Source: Polyangium sp. 6x1
Lineage (GTDB): Bacteria > Myxococcota_A > Polyangia > Polyangiales > Polyangiaceae
Direction: 5' to 3'
Length of the DNA stretch: 64,000 nt
Assembly: GCF_029946515.1 (NCBI RefSeq)
Contig: NZ_JARZHH010000006.1
Coordinates: 1 to 64,000, forward strand
The notes under the pieces are model-generated. The model was given only the letters and a program-made list of their open reading frames with translations, had not been told where the DNA came from and did not search any database. How positions within the stretch are numbered: the first letter of the stretch is position 1; each line of letters begins with the position of its first letter. This document shows positions 7,614 through 16,472 of the stretch, one piece after another. The position numbers were made by a program, and so were the translations under genes.

Positions 7614-9062
7614 TCACGGAAGGGACAGCGGCGCCTCCGCCCCGGCCCGCACCATCCGCACGACGGCCACCTCGCCCGCGATGCCCTTGAGCGGCGCCGT
7701 GGCGTGCGCGGCGACGAGCTCGGCCGCGTCCACCGCAGGAGCGACCCCGGGCGCCTCGAAGACCTCGCTCGTGCAGACGATCTCCCCGGCCCGCGCGAGG
7801 CCCTGCACGCGCGCCGCGATGTTCACGGTGCGCCCGAAATAATCGAGCCGCTCGTTGAGCTCGACCGCGATGCAGGGGCCCGTGTGCAGGCCGATCTTGA
7901 GCAGGAGATCCGCCTCCTTCAGCTCGGCGATGGCCCGGTTCATCAGGATCGCGGCGCCAATCGCGTGGATCGGCTCGGCGAAGCTCGCCATGACGGCGTC
8001 GCCGATGGTCTTCACGATGGCCCCGCCCTGGGCCGCGGCGATCGAGCGGAGCACCGAAAAATGCTTGCGGACGAGGTCGTAGGCGCGGAGGTCGCCGACG
8101 CGCTCGTAGAGGGCCGTGGAGCCGGTGAGGTCGGTGAAGAGCACGGTGACGCGCTTGAGCTCGAGGCCGCCCTCGGAGGGGATGCTTTCGGCGCGGAAGA
8201 GGTCGCGGAACGACTGCGACGAGACGAGGCGCGCCCCGGTGAGGTACGGGAGCAGCGGGTGCGTGAGGGGTCGTCCTGGTTCGGCAGGATCGGGCCAGGT
8301 GTTGCCGACCGGCGCGACGAAATAGCCCACGGCGTGGGTCGTGCGGTTCAGCATGCGGAGATCGACACGGCCCGTGCCGACGTCGACGCGGGCCGGGATC
8401 GCGCGGCCATCGAGCAAATCGAACGAGGCTTCGCGCGCGCCGCCCGCCTGCGCGCGGACGTACACCGCGACGTGGCCCGCGGGCGCGAGCAGGACGAACT
8501 GCCCCGCCTCGGCGAAGTCCACGGAGGCAGAGTGGGCCTCGCCGGGGAGCACGCGTCCCGCGGCGAGGATGCTCTCGCCGAGCGCGTGGTGCGGGCGCGA
8601 CGCGGGGGCGACGCTCGACGAGAAATAGAGCCGGATGGCGTCCTCGCGCAGATCCACGGTGTCGGGCGCGTGGAAGCGGATGCGCCGCGCCGAGGGGGCC
8701 ACGGTGAACGCGACCTCGACGCGGTCGTCGAGGAAGCCGTCGAGGTGGAGGTTGCAGAAGTTGCAGTGCTTCGACTGGAGCGAGCGCAATCCGCCGGCCG
8801 TCGTGAGGAAGGCCATGCAGCCGGGGCAAAGCATGCCCCAGGCGAAGTCGAGGATGCCGACGTGCGTCGCGTGGAGGAAAAGCTCGATGCCCTCCTGCTC
8901 GTCGAGTCCGTGGCTCGCCGCGTACCGGAGAGGGCTCATGCGGAAGAGGGCCTCGTCCGGCGCGCTCGTGACGTACGCCGCGAAATCGTCGAGGGTGCGC
9001 GCGGAGAATCGGCCCTTGCCGCGGAGGACGTCGAGCCGAGGGGAGAGGTCGGAGGGCGTCAT
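7614..9062 (-). CDS. Class III adenylate/guanylate cyclase with N-terminal DUF5939-like region
   Basis: A 482-residue soluble protein that should make cAMP (or cGMP). The C-terminal catalytic domain shows the metal-binding FTDLTGST near residue 309, the second metal aspartate in GDAVMASF near 355, and DYFGRTVNIAARVQ with the Asn and Arg of the active site. The N-terminal 290 residues match the region often called DUF5939 in front of such cyclases, including a zinc-ribbon-like pair CPGC and CNFC. The absence of TM segments suggests a cytosolic sensor. It is a single gene, followed by the decayed intergenic stretch. Confidence 0.9.
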   Translation of the reverse strand: MTPSDLSPRLDVLRGKGRFSARTLDDFAAYVTSAPDEALFRMSPLRYAASHGLDEQEGIELFLHATHVGILDFAWGMLCPGCMAFLTTAGGLRSLQSKHCNFCNLHLDGFLDDRVEVAFTVAPSARRIRFHAPDTVDLREDAIRLYFSSSVAPASRPHHALGESILAAGRVLPGEAHSASVDFAEAGQFVLLAPAGHVAVYVRAQAGGAREASFDLLDGRAIPARVDVGTGRVDLRMLNRTTHAVGYFVAPVGNTWPDPAEPGRPLTHPLLPYLTGARLVSSQSFRDLFRAESIPSEGGLELKRVTVLFTDLTGSTALYERVGDLRAYDLVRKHFSVLRSIAAAQGGAIVKTIGDAVMASFAEPIHAIGAAILMNRAIAELKEADLLLKIGLHTGPCIAVELNERLDYFGRTVNIAARVQGLARAGEIVCTSEVFEAPGVAPAVDAAELVAAHATAPLKGIAGEVAVVRMVRAGAEAPLSLP

Positions 9063-9102
9063 GCCGCTCGATCCTACCAGCTCCCCGCGGCGCGGCGAGC
9101 GC

Positions 9103-10317
9103 TCAGGGCGAGGCCTTTTCGAAGGGATCCGCGTACATCGGATCGACGAGCAGCTTCTCGTCGGTGAGCGTCTTCAGGAAGGCCACGAGCGAGGCCTTTT
9201 GCTCGGGCGTGAGGTTCAACTTGCGCGGCTCGGTCGAGCCCTGGACGCGCAGGCGCGGATCGAGGTTCGGGTGCGGCTTCACGCCGGAGTTGTAATGCTC
9301 GACGACCTGGTCGAGGGTCTCGAAGCGGCCGTCGTGCATGTACGGCGCGGTGAGCGCCACGTTGCGGAGCGAGGGCGACTTGAAGCGGCCATTGTCCTGC
9401 GGGTTGTCCGTGATTTCGCCGACGCCGTTGTCATCGACGTCCGTGGTCGCGTCGAGGCCGTTGTTCGTGGGGACGGCGATGAAGAAGAAGGCGTTGTTGT
9501 GGCGCGGCGGCGGGTGGGGCGGGCCGTCGTCGAGGTGGCACGCGGCGCAGCCGCCCGCGGGGCCGAGGAAGAGGGTTTTGCCGGCGTTCTCCTCGGGCGT
9601 GAACGTGGGGAAATCGGCGGCGATGTTGCCGCCCGCGGCCTCGATGCCCTCGTCGAAGCGGGAGCGATACGAGACGATCGAGCGCACGAACTGCGCGAGG
9701 GCCCACGAGATGCGGTCCGAGGTGATCGAAGCGTCGCCGAAGGCTTTTTCGAAGAGCACCGGGTAGTAGCTCTTCGCCGAGACGTTCGCGACGAGCTCGT
9801 CGAGGGTCAGGCCCATCTCGACGGGATCCTGGATCGGGCGGAGCACCTGATCTTCGAGCGTGGCGGCGCGCTCGTCCCAGAAGAAGCGGCCGTTTCGGTA
9901 GTAACGCGCATCGGCGACGCTCATCGAGTTGCGCCCGGTCTCGCCGCCCTCGAAGCCGAGGCTCAGGCGCGTCGTGTCGGCGAAGGCGTCCTCCTGCTTG
10001 TGGCAGGAAGCGCAGGCGACGGCGCCATTTTTCGAAAGGGCCGTGTCGTAGAAGAGCACGCGGCCGAGCGTCGCGCCGTCGTCGGTGATGGGGTTCGCCG
10101 GGGGCATGTTGTCCTGATCCTGCGCGAGCTGGCCCTGGAAATGCGCGGGCAGATCGATCGCAGCGTAGTTGTACGGGGTCTCCGGGAGATCGAGGCCGTC
10201 GTCGGTCGTCACCGGCGGATCGATGGGATCGGGCGTCTCGGTGGCGGGGCCCTCGCACGCGGCAAGGGCAGCCATGCAGGTCAAGGTGATCAAGCCCATC
10301 GTCGTCGTCTTGCGCAC
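9103..10317 (-). CDS. Di-heme cytochrome c peroxidase (MauG/CcpA family) lipoprotein
   Basis: A 404-residue exported protein with a lipoprotein signal (LAAC near residue 20) and two c-type heme sites, CASCH near 101 and CAACH near 256. It should reduce hydrogen peroxide in the periplasm using electrons from small cytochromes; the MauG side of the family instead modifies proteins. The start appears to be GTG at 10317, with ATG seven codons in as an alternative. The neighbours on the same strand are the exported methyltransferase gene (about 100 bp upstream) and the cyclase gene downstream. Confidence 0.92.
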   Translation of the reverse strand: MRKTTTMGLITLTCMAALAACEGPATETPDPIDPPVTTDDGLDLPETPYNYAAIDLPAHFQGQLAQDQDNMPPANPITDDGATLGRVLFYDTALSKNGAVACASCHKQEDAFADTTRLSLGFEGGETGRNSMSVADARYYRNGRFFWDERAATLEDQVLRPIQDPVEMGLTLDELVANVSAKSYYPVLFEKAFGDASITSDRISWALAQFVRSIVSYRSRFDEGIEAAGGNIAADFPTFTPEENAGKTLFLGPAGGCAACHLDDGPPHPPPRHNNAFFFIAVPTNNGLDATTDVDDNGVGEITDNPQDNGRFKSPSLRNVALTAPYMHDGRFETLDQVVEHYNSGVKPHPNLDPRLRVQGSTEPRKLNLTPEQKASLVAFLKTLTDEKLLVDPMYADPFEKASP

Positions 10318-10415
10318 AAGGCACCTCTCGTCGTCGCCAGGGGGAAAAGCTCGACGGCGAGGCAGAGCAAATCAGGTGCCAACGGAGAATCGGGCGTGAC
10401 CGCGGGAGGCGATCG

Positions 10416-11279
10416 TCACGGCGTCGCCGCTTGCCGCTGCGCGGTGAAGGCGCGGGAGGGCCCGCCGCTCGGCAGCACGATCCCATGAATGCGTGTCCCG
10501 TCGATCTGCCCGCGGAATTGCAGCTCGGGGCCTTCGGCCGTGCGGAAGCTCAATGCGCGCCCCTGGAGCGTCACCTCCGCGAGCGGCAAGCGTCGATTGC
10601 CGATCTGGAGCGTGCCGCTCACGTCCTGGAATTTTTGATCGAGCGTGAGCGTGGCCGGGACGTCGCCCTGGGCCGTCGGGACCGTCAAACGATACGTGCC
10701 CTCCGCGCTGGCCGGGACGACCCACAAATAAATCGTGTCGTCGCCGACTTTCTCTTTCCGGTCGGGCCGCCATTCCCCCATGTCGAAGTCGTGCGAGACG
10801 ATGCGCGCGCCGGGCGCGAGCTCGGTGAGCAATTTGTTGCGGATCTTCAGGTTGACCTCGGGCAAGAGGTAAATCGTCACCACGGTCGCGTCCTTGATGT
10901 CCGTGCCGAAGAGGCTCTCCTCTCGGAACTCGACGCGGCCCGTGACGCCGGCCTTCCTGGCATTGTCGTTCGCCTCCCGGATGCGCGCCGGGTCGATTTC
11001 GACGCCGACCGCGCGCGCGCCGAGCTTCTGCGCGGCCATGACCACGATACGACCGTCGCCGCTGCCGAGGTCGTAGACGACGTCGTCTTTGGTCACGCCG
11101 GCGATGTCGAGCATTCGCGCCACGGTCTCCTCGCGCGTGGGCACGAAGGGGACGTCCCTCTGGACGGTCTCTTCTTGCTGCGCGACGCGCTCGACGCTGG
11201 GCTTGCGCGCGCCCTCGGCGTGCGCAGCCGCCGGCAGGAGGCAAAGTGCGAGGTACGGAATGAGCATTCGCTTCGGCAT
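10416..11279 (-). CDS. Exported SAM-dependent methyltransferase-like protein
   Basis: A 287-residue protein with a typical Sec signal peptide (cleavage after AAAHA near residue 21), followed by a class I methyltransferase core: motif I DLGSGDGR near 70, then VGVEIDPARI and SHDFDMGEW. This core is related to DOT1-like and small bacterial methyltransferases. The last 90 residues form a beta-rich extension. Export is unusual for a SAM-dependent enzyme because SAM is cytosolic; either it is exported and has lost catalysis, or the signal acts as an anchor. GAGGAG precedes the ATG at good spacing. Confidence 0.85.
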   Translation of the reverse strand: MPKRMLIPYLALCLLPAAAHAEGARKPSVERVAQQEETVQRDVPFVPTREETVARMLDIAGVTKDDVVYDLGSGDGRIVVMAAQKLGARAVGVEIDPARIREANDNARKAGVTGRVEFREESLFGTDIKDATVVTIYLLPEVNLKIRNKLLTELAPGARIVSHDFDMGEWRPDRKEKVGDDTIYLWVVPASAEGTYRLTVPTAQGDVPATLTLDQKFQDVSGTLQIGNRRLPLAEVTLQGRALSFRTAEGPELQFRGQIDGTRIHGIVLPSGGPSRAFTAQRQAATP

Positions 11280-11461
11280 GAGCTCCTCTCCTCGGGTATC
11301 GAATGGGCCAGCGACGCGCCTCCGCCGCGCGCCGCCGCGCGAGGGCTCGCGTGCGCGGAAGGAGCATCACAGGCACACCAGCAAGGAGCACACCCGCGGG
11401 CGGCGCGCGGCCTCCGCCGAGAATTTGCCCGGCCGGCGGGCGCTCGGTAAAGGCGTCGACC

Positions 11462-11809
11462 ATGCGCTCGCTCCTCGCGCCCTTCCTCTCGCTCTGCCTG
11501 ATCCCACTCGCGGCCTGTAGCTCCGACGAGGTCGCCTGCACCACGATTGCGGCCGTCTCCGTGACGGTCACCGTCGTCGACAGCACCGAAGCCCCCGTCA
11601 CCGACGCCGAGCTCACGTACACGGTGAACGGCGGCGCCGCGAAGCCCTGCGAGCAGGTCGTGGAGAATACCTACGATTGCGGCGTGGAAGAGTCGGGCAA
11701 TTTCGTGATCACCGCGACGCGCGACGCCGCGACGAAGACGGCGAATGTCACGGTGACCGCCGACGAGTGTCACGTGATCGGACAAACCTTGACGATGACC
11801 ATCGATTGA
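11462..11809 (+). CDS. Small lipoprotein, hypothetical
   Basis: A 115-residue lipoprotein: signal MRSLLAPFLSLCLIPLAAC with the lipobox cysteine at residue 19, then an immunoglobulin-like or carboxypeptidase-regulatory-like beta domain (VTVTVVDSTEAPVTDAELTY) with four further cysteines. Such domains are common in myxobacterial outer-membrane lipoproteins. The inner ATG is chosen because the longer frame adds only arginine-rich sequence. It is divergent from the methyltransferase gene and 11 bp ahead of the next lipoprotein gene, so probably co-transcribed with it. Confidence 0.78.
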   Translation: MRSLLAPFLSLCLIPLAACSSDEVACTTIAAVSVTVTVVDSTEAPVTDAELTYTVNGGAAKPCEQVVENTYDCGVEESGNFVITATRDAATKTANVTVTADECHVIGQTLTMTID

Positions 11810-11820
11810 AGGTTTTTCCC

Positions 11821-13140
11821 ATGCAGACGTCCGCCCGCCCGCGCGCCGCGCTCGTGACTCTCGGGGGCGCGCTCGTCAGCGTCTCCTGCGCCGTTCAATC
11901 TCCGCTGCAAGCGACCATCGTCTCGGATCCGCAGGTGGTCGCGCCCCAACCGCGTCCGCCCGCGCCGGCCGCCGCGCTTCCGCAGGCGCCGGCCCATCGG
12001 CCCGAGGTCGCCGTGCTGCCGCTCGAGGACGACCAGCTCTTCCGCGCCGAACGCGCGGCCCTGCGCGCCGAGCTTGCGGCGCACCTCGCCCGGGTCGCGC
12101 CCGATTACCTGATCCTCGCGCCGGCCGCGATCGATTCGAAATTGCAGCCCCTGTCCAAGAAGACGGGACATCGCTGCGCCTACGAGTACGAGTCCGTGTC
12201 GCGGCGCGCTCACGACGAGGGCTGGATGACGACCGACGTGATGCATGTCATGGGGGGCCGCGGAGGACGTGACGAGGTGCTCTGGATCAACTTGGTGTCG
12301 CGCGGCGGCGGTGACCCCGGCGTGACATTCGAGGGGCCCTGGGATCCGCGGCTCGGGCTCGTGGATAGGTATCGCTTTGCGTTCGCGTCGATGGTCCGGA
12401 GAGAGGACGTCGGTGCCGTCGGCGGCCTCGGGGCACGGGCGAGCGAGGCGGCCGCGCTCCGCGAAGGACCGATCACGCTCTGCGAGGAAAAACGCTACGG
12501 CAGCTGTGATCCCGGATCAGCCGACTGGAAGGACCGCGTTGCCGGCCTCGCCGCGTGTTTCTCGGGCGATGACGAGGTGAGCCGCGATTTCCTCCTGCAG
12601 GGCGACGCGGGTGGACGATATTGCGAAATGGAAAACCTCGACGTACGAGACGGTCGCGACGGAGCGCGCGAGGCGTGCGTGTGCCAGGCGCTCGTCGGCT
12701 CGGCGGCGATGGGCAAGCGGCCCGGACGACGCACGGTCCGCGTGCGGTACGAGGCCCCGGATCTGTCTGGAAAGCAGCGGCCGGAGATCCGCGTGATCGA
12801 GGCCAGTACGAACCTCCACGCCGAGGACGACTGGCATGCGATCGAGCGAGCGGTCGAGGGGAAAACGCAGTACATGCCGATCACTCGGCTCGTGGTCGAG
12901 AACGTCGATTCGCTCGCCGCGCCGCTCGCGCGTTGCGCGGCCCCCGCCGGCAGCGTGATCGTGGCCGATCTCGCTGTCCGCGAGGACGGCGTGCCCGTGT
13001 CGGGCAAGGTCCTCAGCGGGACGACCGACCGCGAGCTGGCCGAATGTATCGAGAAAAACCTCGGCCGCGGCGCGTTCGTCTGCACGAACGACGGGAACAG
13101 CGCGCGGGTGCGCGTGGCGCTGGAGTGGCGCGCCCCCTGA
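11821..13140 (+). CDS. Large lipoprotein, hypothetical
   Basis: A 439-residue exported protein with lipobox VSVSC near residue 20, a Pro/Ala-rich linker (about 35-60) and a globular region with several cysteines (ACVCQ, RCAA). The C-terminal 90 residues (VIVADLAVREDGVPVSGKV, then a Cys-containing LAECIEKNLGRG) resemble the TonB-C-like/AgmX-like domain seen at the end of many myxobacterial proteins; that assignment is tentative. It begins at the ATG immediately after the previous gene. Confidence 0.75.
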   Translation: MQTSARPRAALVTLGGALVSVSCAVQSPLQATIVSDPQVVAPQPRPPAPAAALPQAPAHRPEVAVLPLEDDQLFRAERAALRAELAAHLARVAPDYLILAPAAIDSKLQPLSKKTGHRCAYEYESVSRRAHDEGWMTTDVMHVMGGRGGRDEVLWINLVSRGGGDPGVTFEGPWDPRLGLVDRYRFAFASMVRREDVGAVGGLGARASEAAALREGPITLCEEKRYGSCDPGSADWKDRVAGLAACFSGDDEVSRDFLLQGDAGGRYCEMENLDVRDGRDGAREACVCQALVGSAAMGKRPGRRTVRVRYEAPDLSGKQRPEIRVIEASTNLHAEDDWHAIERAVEGKTQYMPITRLVVENVDSLAAPLARCAAPAGSVIVADLAVREDGVPVSGKVLSGTTDRELAECIEKNLGRGAFVCTNDGNSARVRVALEWRAP

Positions 13141-13224
13141 AATGGAGACCTGGTCATTACACTGACCATCGTTCCCATTTTGCTCCGTGCTTTTAATGGT
13201 GCGTGCCGGGTGTATCCTTCCGTC

Positions 13225-13947
13225 ATGCGCAGAACGTCCTTGACCGTTGCCGTCACCTCCCTCGTCCTTCTCCTCGGTTGCGAGCCGGCGTCATTCGATC
13301 CTCTGCGTGGCGTCACGTTCGCGCTGACTCCCGTGCCGGAGCCGTGTGCTCCCGCGGATCCGCCCACGCTCGTTGCCCCGCCGTCCACCGAGCCACCGCC
13401 CACCGAGCCGCCGCCCACCGAGCCGCCGCCCACGGACCCGCCGCCCTCCGAGCCGCCGCCCACGGACCCGCCGCCCACGGACCCGCCGCCCACGGACCCG
13501 CCCGACGAATGCAACGTTCCGCTCCTCACGCGGACGCAGGGCTTCTGGAAAAACCACACCTGCGTCATCGATGGCGTCGTGGGTGGGCTCTCGCTCTTGC
13601 CGGTCTCGCTCGGCGCGACGACGACGTTCGATTCGTCGCTCGAGGTGCAGGCGTATTTCAAGACGCCACCCAAGGGGAACGCGCAGATCATCCTGGGCCA
13701 CCAGCTCCTCGCGGCGAAGCTCAACGCAAAGGCCTTCGGCATCGGAAACTACATCTTCGCGGACGTCGACGCCGATGGGGATCTCGAGACGGTGGACGAG
13801 ATCCTCGCCCTCGGGGACGTTGCGTTCGACGCGGGCGACGACGAGCGCCGCCTGGTTCTGGGCGCGGTCCTCGATGAATTGAACAACGCGGGAGACGGGG
13901 CGTCCTTGCCGTTCGAGCCTGCCTGCGGGGGTCAGGGCGGTAAATAG
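13225..13947 (+). CDS. Lipoprotein with Pro-rich stalk and QGFWKNH motif
   Basis: A 240-residue lipoprotein (lipobox LLLGC near residue 17). A stalk of about 40 residues built from PPPT(E/D) repeats separates the membrane anchor from a globular domain that opens with LLTRTQGFWKNH, a motif known from many secreted bacterial and archaeal proteins of unknown function. The domain also contains an acidic, calcium-loop-like DVDADGDLETVDE. A surface-displayed domain on a rigid stalk is likely. The ATG at 13225 gives the expected signal peptide. Its 3' end overlaps the M28 peptidase gene on the opposite strand by 16 bp. Confidence 0.78.
   Translation: MRRTSLTVAVTSLVLLLGCEPASFDPLRGVTFALTPVPEPCAPADPPTLVAPPSTEPPPTEPPPTEPPPTDPPPSEPPPTDPPPTDPPPTDPPDECNVPLLTRTQGFWKNHTCVIDGVVGGLSLLPVSLGATTTFDSSLEVQAYFKTPPKGNAQIILGHQLLAAKLNAKAFGIGNYIFADVDADGDLETVDEILALGDVAFDAGDDERRLVLGAVLDELNNAGDGASLPFEPACGGQGGK
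13390..13494 (+). repeat. 15-bp in-frame tandem repeat
   Basis: Seven near-identical 15-bp units of the type GAGCCGCCGCCCACC encode the PPPT(E/D) stalk of the lipoprotein. Variation is mostly the GAG/GAC swap; the unit count is likely to vary between strains. Confidence 0.9.
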
Positions 13948-15023
13948 GCGCTCTCTTGCCCTGAATCGCGCTCCTTCCGCACTTCGTCGATCACCGTCAA
14001 CGTGAGGCGAACGGCGCGCCCGATCTGGTCGAGATCGATCTGGTCGGGCGTGTCCGTCGGTTGGTGGTAATCGGCGAGCGCGGCGTCGGAGAGGAAAATC
14101 GTGGGGGTGTGCGGGCCGAACGGGACGCTGTCGGAGGCGTACCCGAGTCGTGTCATCGCGGCCTCGGGAATGCCAAACAAAGGCCGATCCTCGCGTGCCG
14201 CCGCACGATCGAGCAGCGCGCGGGTCTTTTCCCCCTCCCGCGTCCCGACGACGAACCCGAGCGCCTCGGAGGCGCGGGGAACGACGAGCCGGAGCGGCGA
14301 TCCGTCGAGCAGGGGCCGGCCGACCATGTCCAGGTTCACCATGAGCGCGAGGCGAGCAAGAGGCACCGTCGGCGCTGCCACGTAAGCTTTCGCCCCGAGC
14401 ACGCCGCGCTCCTCGGCGCCAAACGCGACGACGACGAGGTCGAGATCGGTCCCACGCAAAGCACACAAGCGGGCGATTTCGAGCAAAGCTGCGACGCCGG
14501 AGGCGTTGTCATCCGCGCCGGGATATGCTTCGCCGTCGCGCTCGCCTTGCGCGTCGTAATGGGCGCCGACGAGGACGGTGGGGCCGCCGGAGCGGGTTTT
14601 TCCGCGGAGGTGGGCGATGACGTTCTGATCACGGACGCCGCCGCGCTCGAAGGGGACACAAGGGTCGTGGCCTTCGGGCGGGGAAAAGCCGAAGGAGAGC
14701 AAGGCGCGCGCGAGCAGATCGGCGACGCGGCGGTTCTCGGCGGAGCCGGCGGCGCGGCCGTGGAGAGCGGGATCGGCGAGGAGATCGACCCACGCGCGGA
14801 CGTTCTCCCGGGAAGGTTCGGGCGCGCGAAGGTCGAGGCGCGGCGGACGGAGCGGCGGGAGATCGGCCGCGAGGGCGCAAGCAGGCTGGATGGGCGGAGG
14901 CGCGGCGGGCGGAGGCGCGGAAGCCGCGGGAGGCGCAGGCGCGGCGGGCGGGGCCGCAGGGGGCGCGGCCGGAGCGCCGCACGCGGCGAGGACGAGCGAG
15001 AGAGCGAGCGGGAGGCGCGGCAT
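13932..15023 (-). CDS. M28-family zinc aminopeptidase-like lipoprotein
   Basis: A 363-residue lipoprotein (LAAC near residue 15) with an Ala/Pro-rich linker to about 45, then a peptidase M28 domain. The co-catalytic zinc ligands are visible: GAHYD near 154, GADDNASG, the catalytic AEERG, the Asp in MVNLDMVGR, and the final His in YHQPTDT. It should cleave peptides or aminoacylated substrates outside the cytoplasm. It starts 39 bp behind the HTTM gene on the same strand and may be the last gene of that operon. Confidence 0.9.
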   Translation of the reverse strand: MPRLPLALSLVLAACGAPAAPPAAPPAAPAPPAASAPPPAAPPPIQPACALAADLPPLRPPRLDLRAPEPSRENVRAWVDLLADPALHGRAAGSAENRRVADLLARALLSFGFSPPEGHDPCVPFERGGVRDQNVIAHLRGKTRSGGPTVLVGAHYDAQGERDGEAYPGADDNASGVAALLEIARLCALRGTDLDLVVVAFGAEERGVLGAKAYVAAPTVPLARLALMVNLDMVGRPLLDGSPLRLVVPRASEALGFVVGTREGEKTRALLDRAAAREDRPLFGIPEAAMTRLGYASDSVPFGPHTPTIFLSDAALADYHQPTDTPDQIDLDQIGRAVRLTLTVIDEVRKERDSGQESAYLPP

Positions 15024-15062
15024 CGGCGAGAGGGTACGCCGGGCCGAGGTCGAATCACCAGA

Positions 15063-16472
15063 TCAATGCTGCGAGGAGGCCGTGGCGGCCGCCTCGGCGC
15101 TGTCGTCGAGGGGCAGGATCCATGGTTTGGGGAGCAACGAATCCCGGACGGTCGTGAGGTCCACGCTGGGATCGATGATCCGGCGGCTCGGCCGGCCATT
15201 CATGGTGACCCACGCGTCCGCGTACACGGCGACGTGCTTGCCCCGGGCGGCGTAGTCGTCCGCGACGTGGTGCGCGAATTCGAGGATCATGTCGGGGCTC
15301 TGCGCCATCATCTTCGTCTGGAGCGGCGTGAGCCATCGGGAAGGCTCGGCGCGGATCGTCCGGCCGGTCGCGGGGTCATGGATGCGCAGCTCGACGAAGC
15401 CGAGTTTTTCCACGAGCATGACCCTCCAGGCAAACCGGAAGCCCTCCTCGCTCCAGGCCGTGTTCCCTGGGTAAAGGAAATGGCGGAGCGGGAGCGCGAC
15501 CTGCACGATCGCGTGCGCCGCGAGGAGCGCGATTCCCCATCGCTGCCGCGTCCCGAGCGGACGCGGGGGCGGCGGGGCGGTGAGATCCTCGGGAATCGCA
15601 CGGGCAAACCGGCGCGAGAGCCGCGCGAGGAGCGGACGCGGCCAGCTCGGCGGGAAGAAGATCAGCGCGGACGCGGACATGATCCACGGAAAGACGCCGA
15701 TCGGAAAAAGCATGCCCGTGATGAAATGGAAAACCAGCACCGCGGCATAGGCGAACCGCCGCGTGCGGCTCTGGAGCAGGAAAAACACCACGGTGAGGTC
15801 GAATGCGGCGCCCGCGAAGCTCGCCGCGCGCGCGACCCAGCGCTCGGCGAGGAAAGGGCCGACGAGCGGGATGTCGGTGTGCGCCGAGAGCCAGATCCCG
15901 AGCGGCTCACCACGTAGGAGCCAATCCGGCCCGAGCTTCGCGATCCCCGCGAAGACGTACACGACCCCGATCTGGAAACGCAAAAGCAAGAGCGCCCAGG
16001 CAGGCGCCGTCCGGCTCGCGAGCGCCGGGCTTCTCCATGCGTCGATCGACGCCGCCCGGTGGAGCGGCAGGAAGATCATCAGGAAGGAGAGGATGCTGAC
16101 GAGGTAATAATGATTGAGGTAGGTCGCCTTTTCCAGGAGCTCGACATACGTGAACGCGACGAACAGGACGGCCGCCGCGGCGCGGTAGAAGAGCCCGACC
16201 ATCACGAGCGCGCTCGCGAGGCCGAGGACCACGAAATGGGCGTACATGCCGAGGCTCGGCCAGGGCGAGACCCACGAAAAACCGAAGTAGTGAAAGTGCA
16301 GCGGCGGCGTGATGTAAAAATCGCGGATCCAGCCGTTCGCCCAGAACCGGACGACGCTGACCAGCATGAGCGCGCCGAAGAGGACGCGGAACGCGGCGAG
16401 GGACGCGATGTCGACGGGGCGGAAGAGCCTCTCGACGAGGCTCTCCCGCGGCGCGCCCTCAGTCGCCGTCAT
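15063..16472 (-). CDS. HTTM-domain integral membrane protein
   Basis: A 469-residue membrane protein with about eight hydrophobic helices in residues 20-320. Features such as FRVLFGALML, an RVL-type first helix and a HYYLVSIL segment are typical of the HTTM domain (horizontally transferred transmembrane, the fold of vitamin-K-dependent gamma-carboxylase). The C-terminal 150 residues are soluble. Enzymatic activity is not proven for most bacterial members. It overlaps the upstream imelysin gene by 14 bp, so the two are translated together and this protein belongs to the imelysin/di-heme system. Confidence 0.87.
   Translation of the reverse strand: MTATEGAPRESLVERLFRPVDIASLAAFRVLFGALMLVSVVRFWANGWIRDFYITPPLHFHYFGFSWVSPWPSLGMYAHFVVLGLASALVMVGLFYRAAAAVLFVAFTYVELLEKATYLNHYYLVSILSFLMIFLPLHRAASIDAWRSPALASRTAPAWALLLLRFQIGVVYVFAGIAKLGPDWLLRGEPLGIWLSAHTDIPLVGPFLAERWVARAASFAGAAFDLTVVFFLLQSRTRRFAYAAVLVFHFITGMLFPIGVFPWIMSASALIFFPPSWPRPLLARLSRRFARAIPEDLTAPPPPRPLGTRQRWGIALLAAHAIVQVALPLRHFLYPGNTAWSEEGFRFAWRVMLVEKLGFVELRIHDPATGRTIRAEPSRWLTPLQTKMMAQSPDMILEFAHHVADDYAARGKHVAVYADAWVTMNGRPSRRIIDPSVDLTTVRDSLLPKPWILPLDDSAEAAATASSQH

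Noticed and set aside
13151-13168. Short palindrome TGGTCA-6nt-TGACCA upstream of a lipoprotein gene as an operator
   Set aside because: The 6-bp arms are too short to be convincing and no matching regulator is nearby; left out of the features.
13390-13494. Non-coding minisatellite
   Set aside because: The 15-bp units keep the reading frame and encode the Pro-rich stalk of a lipoprotein.
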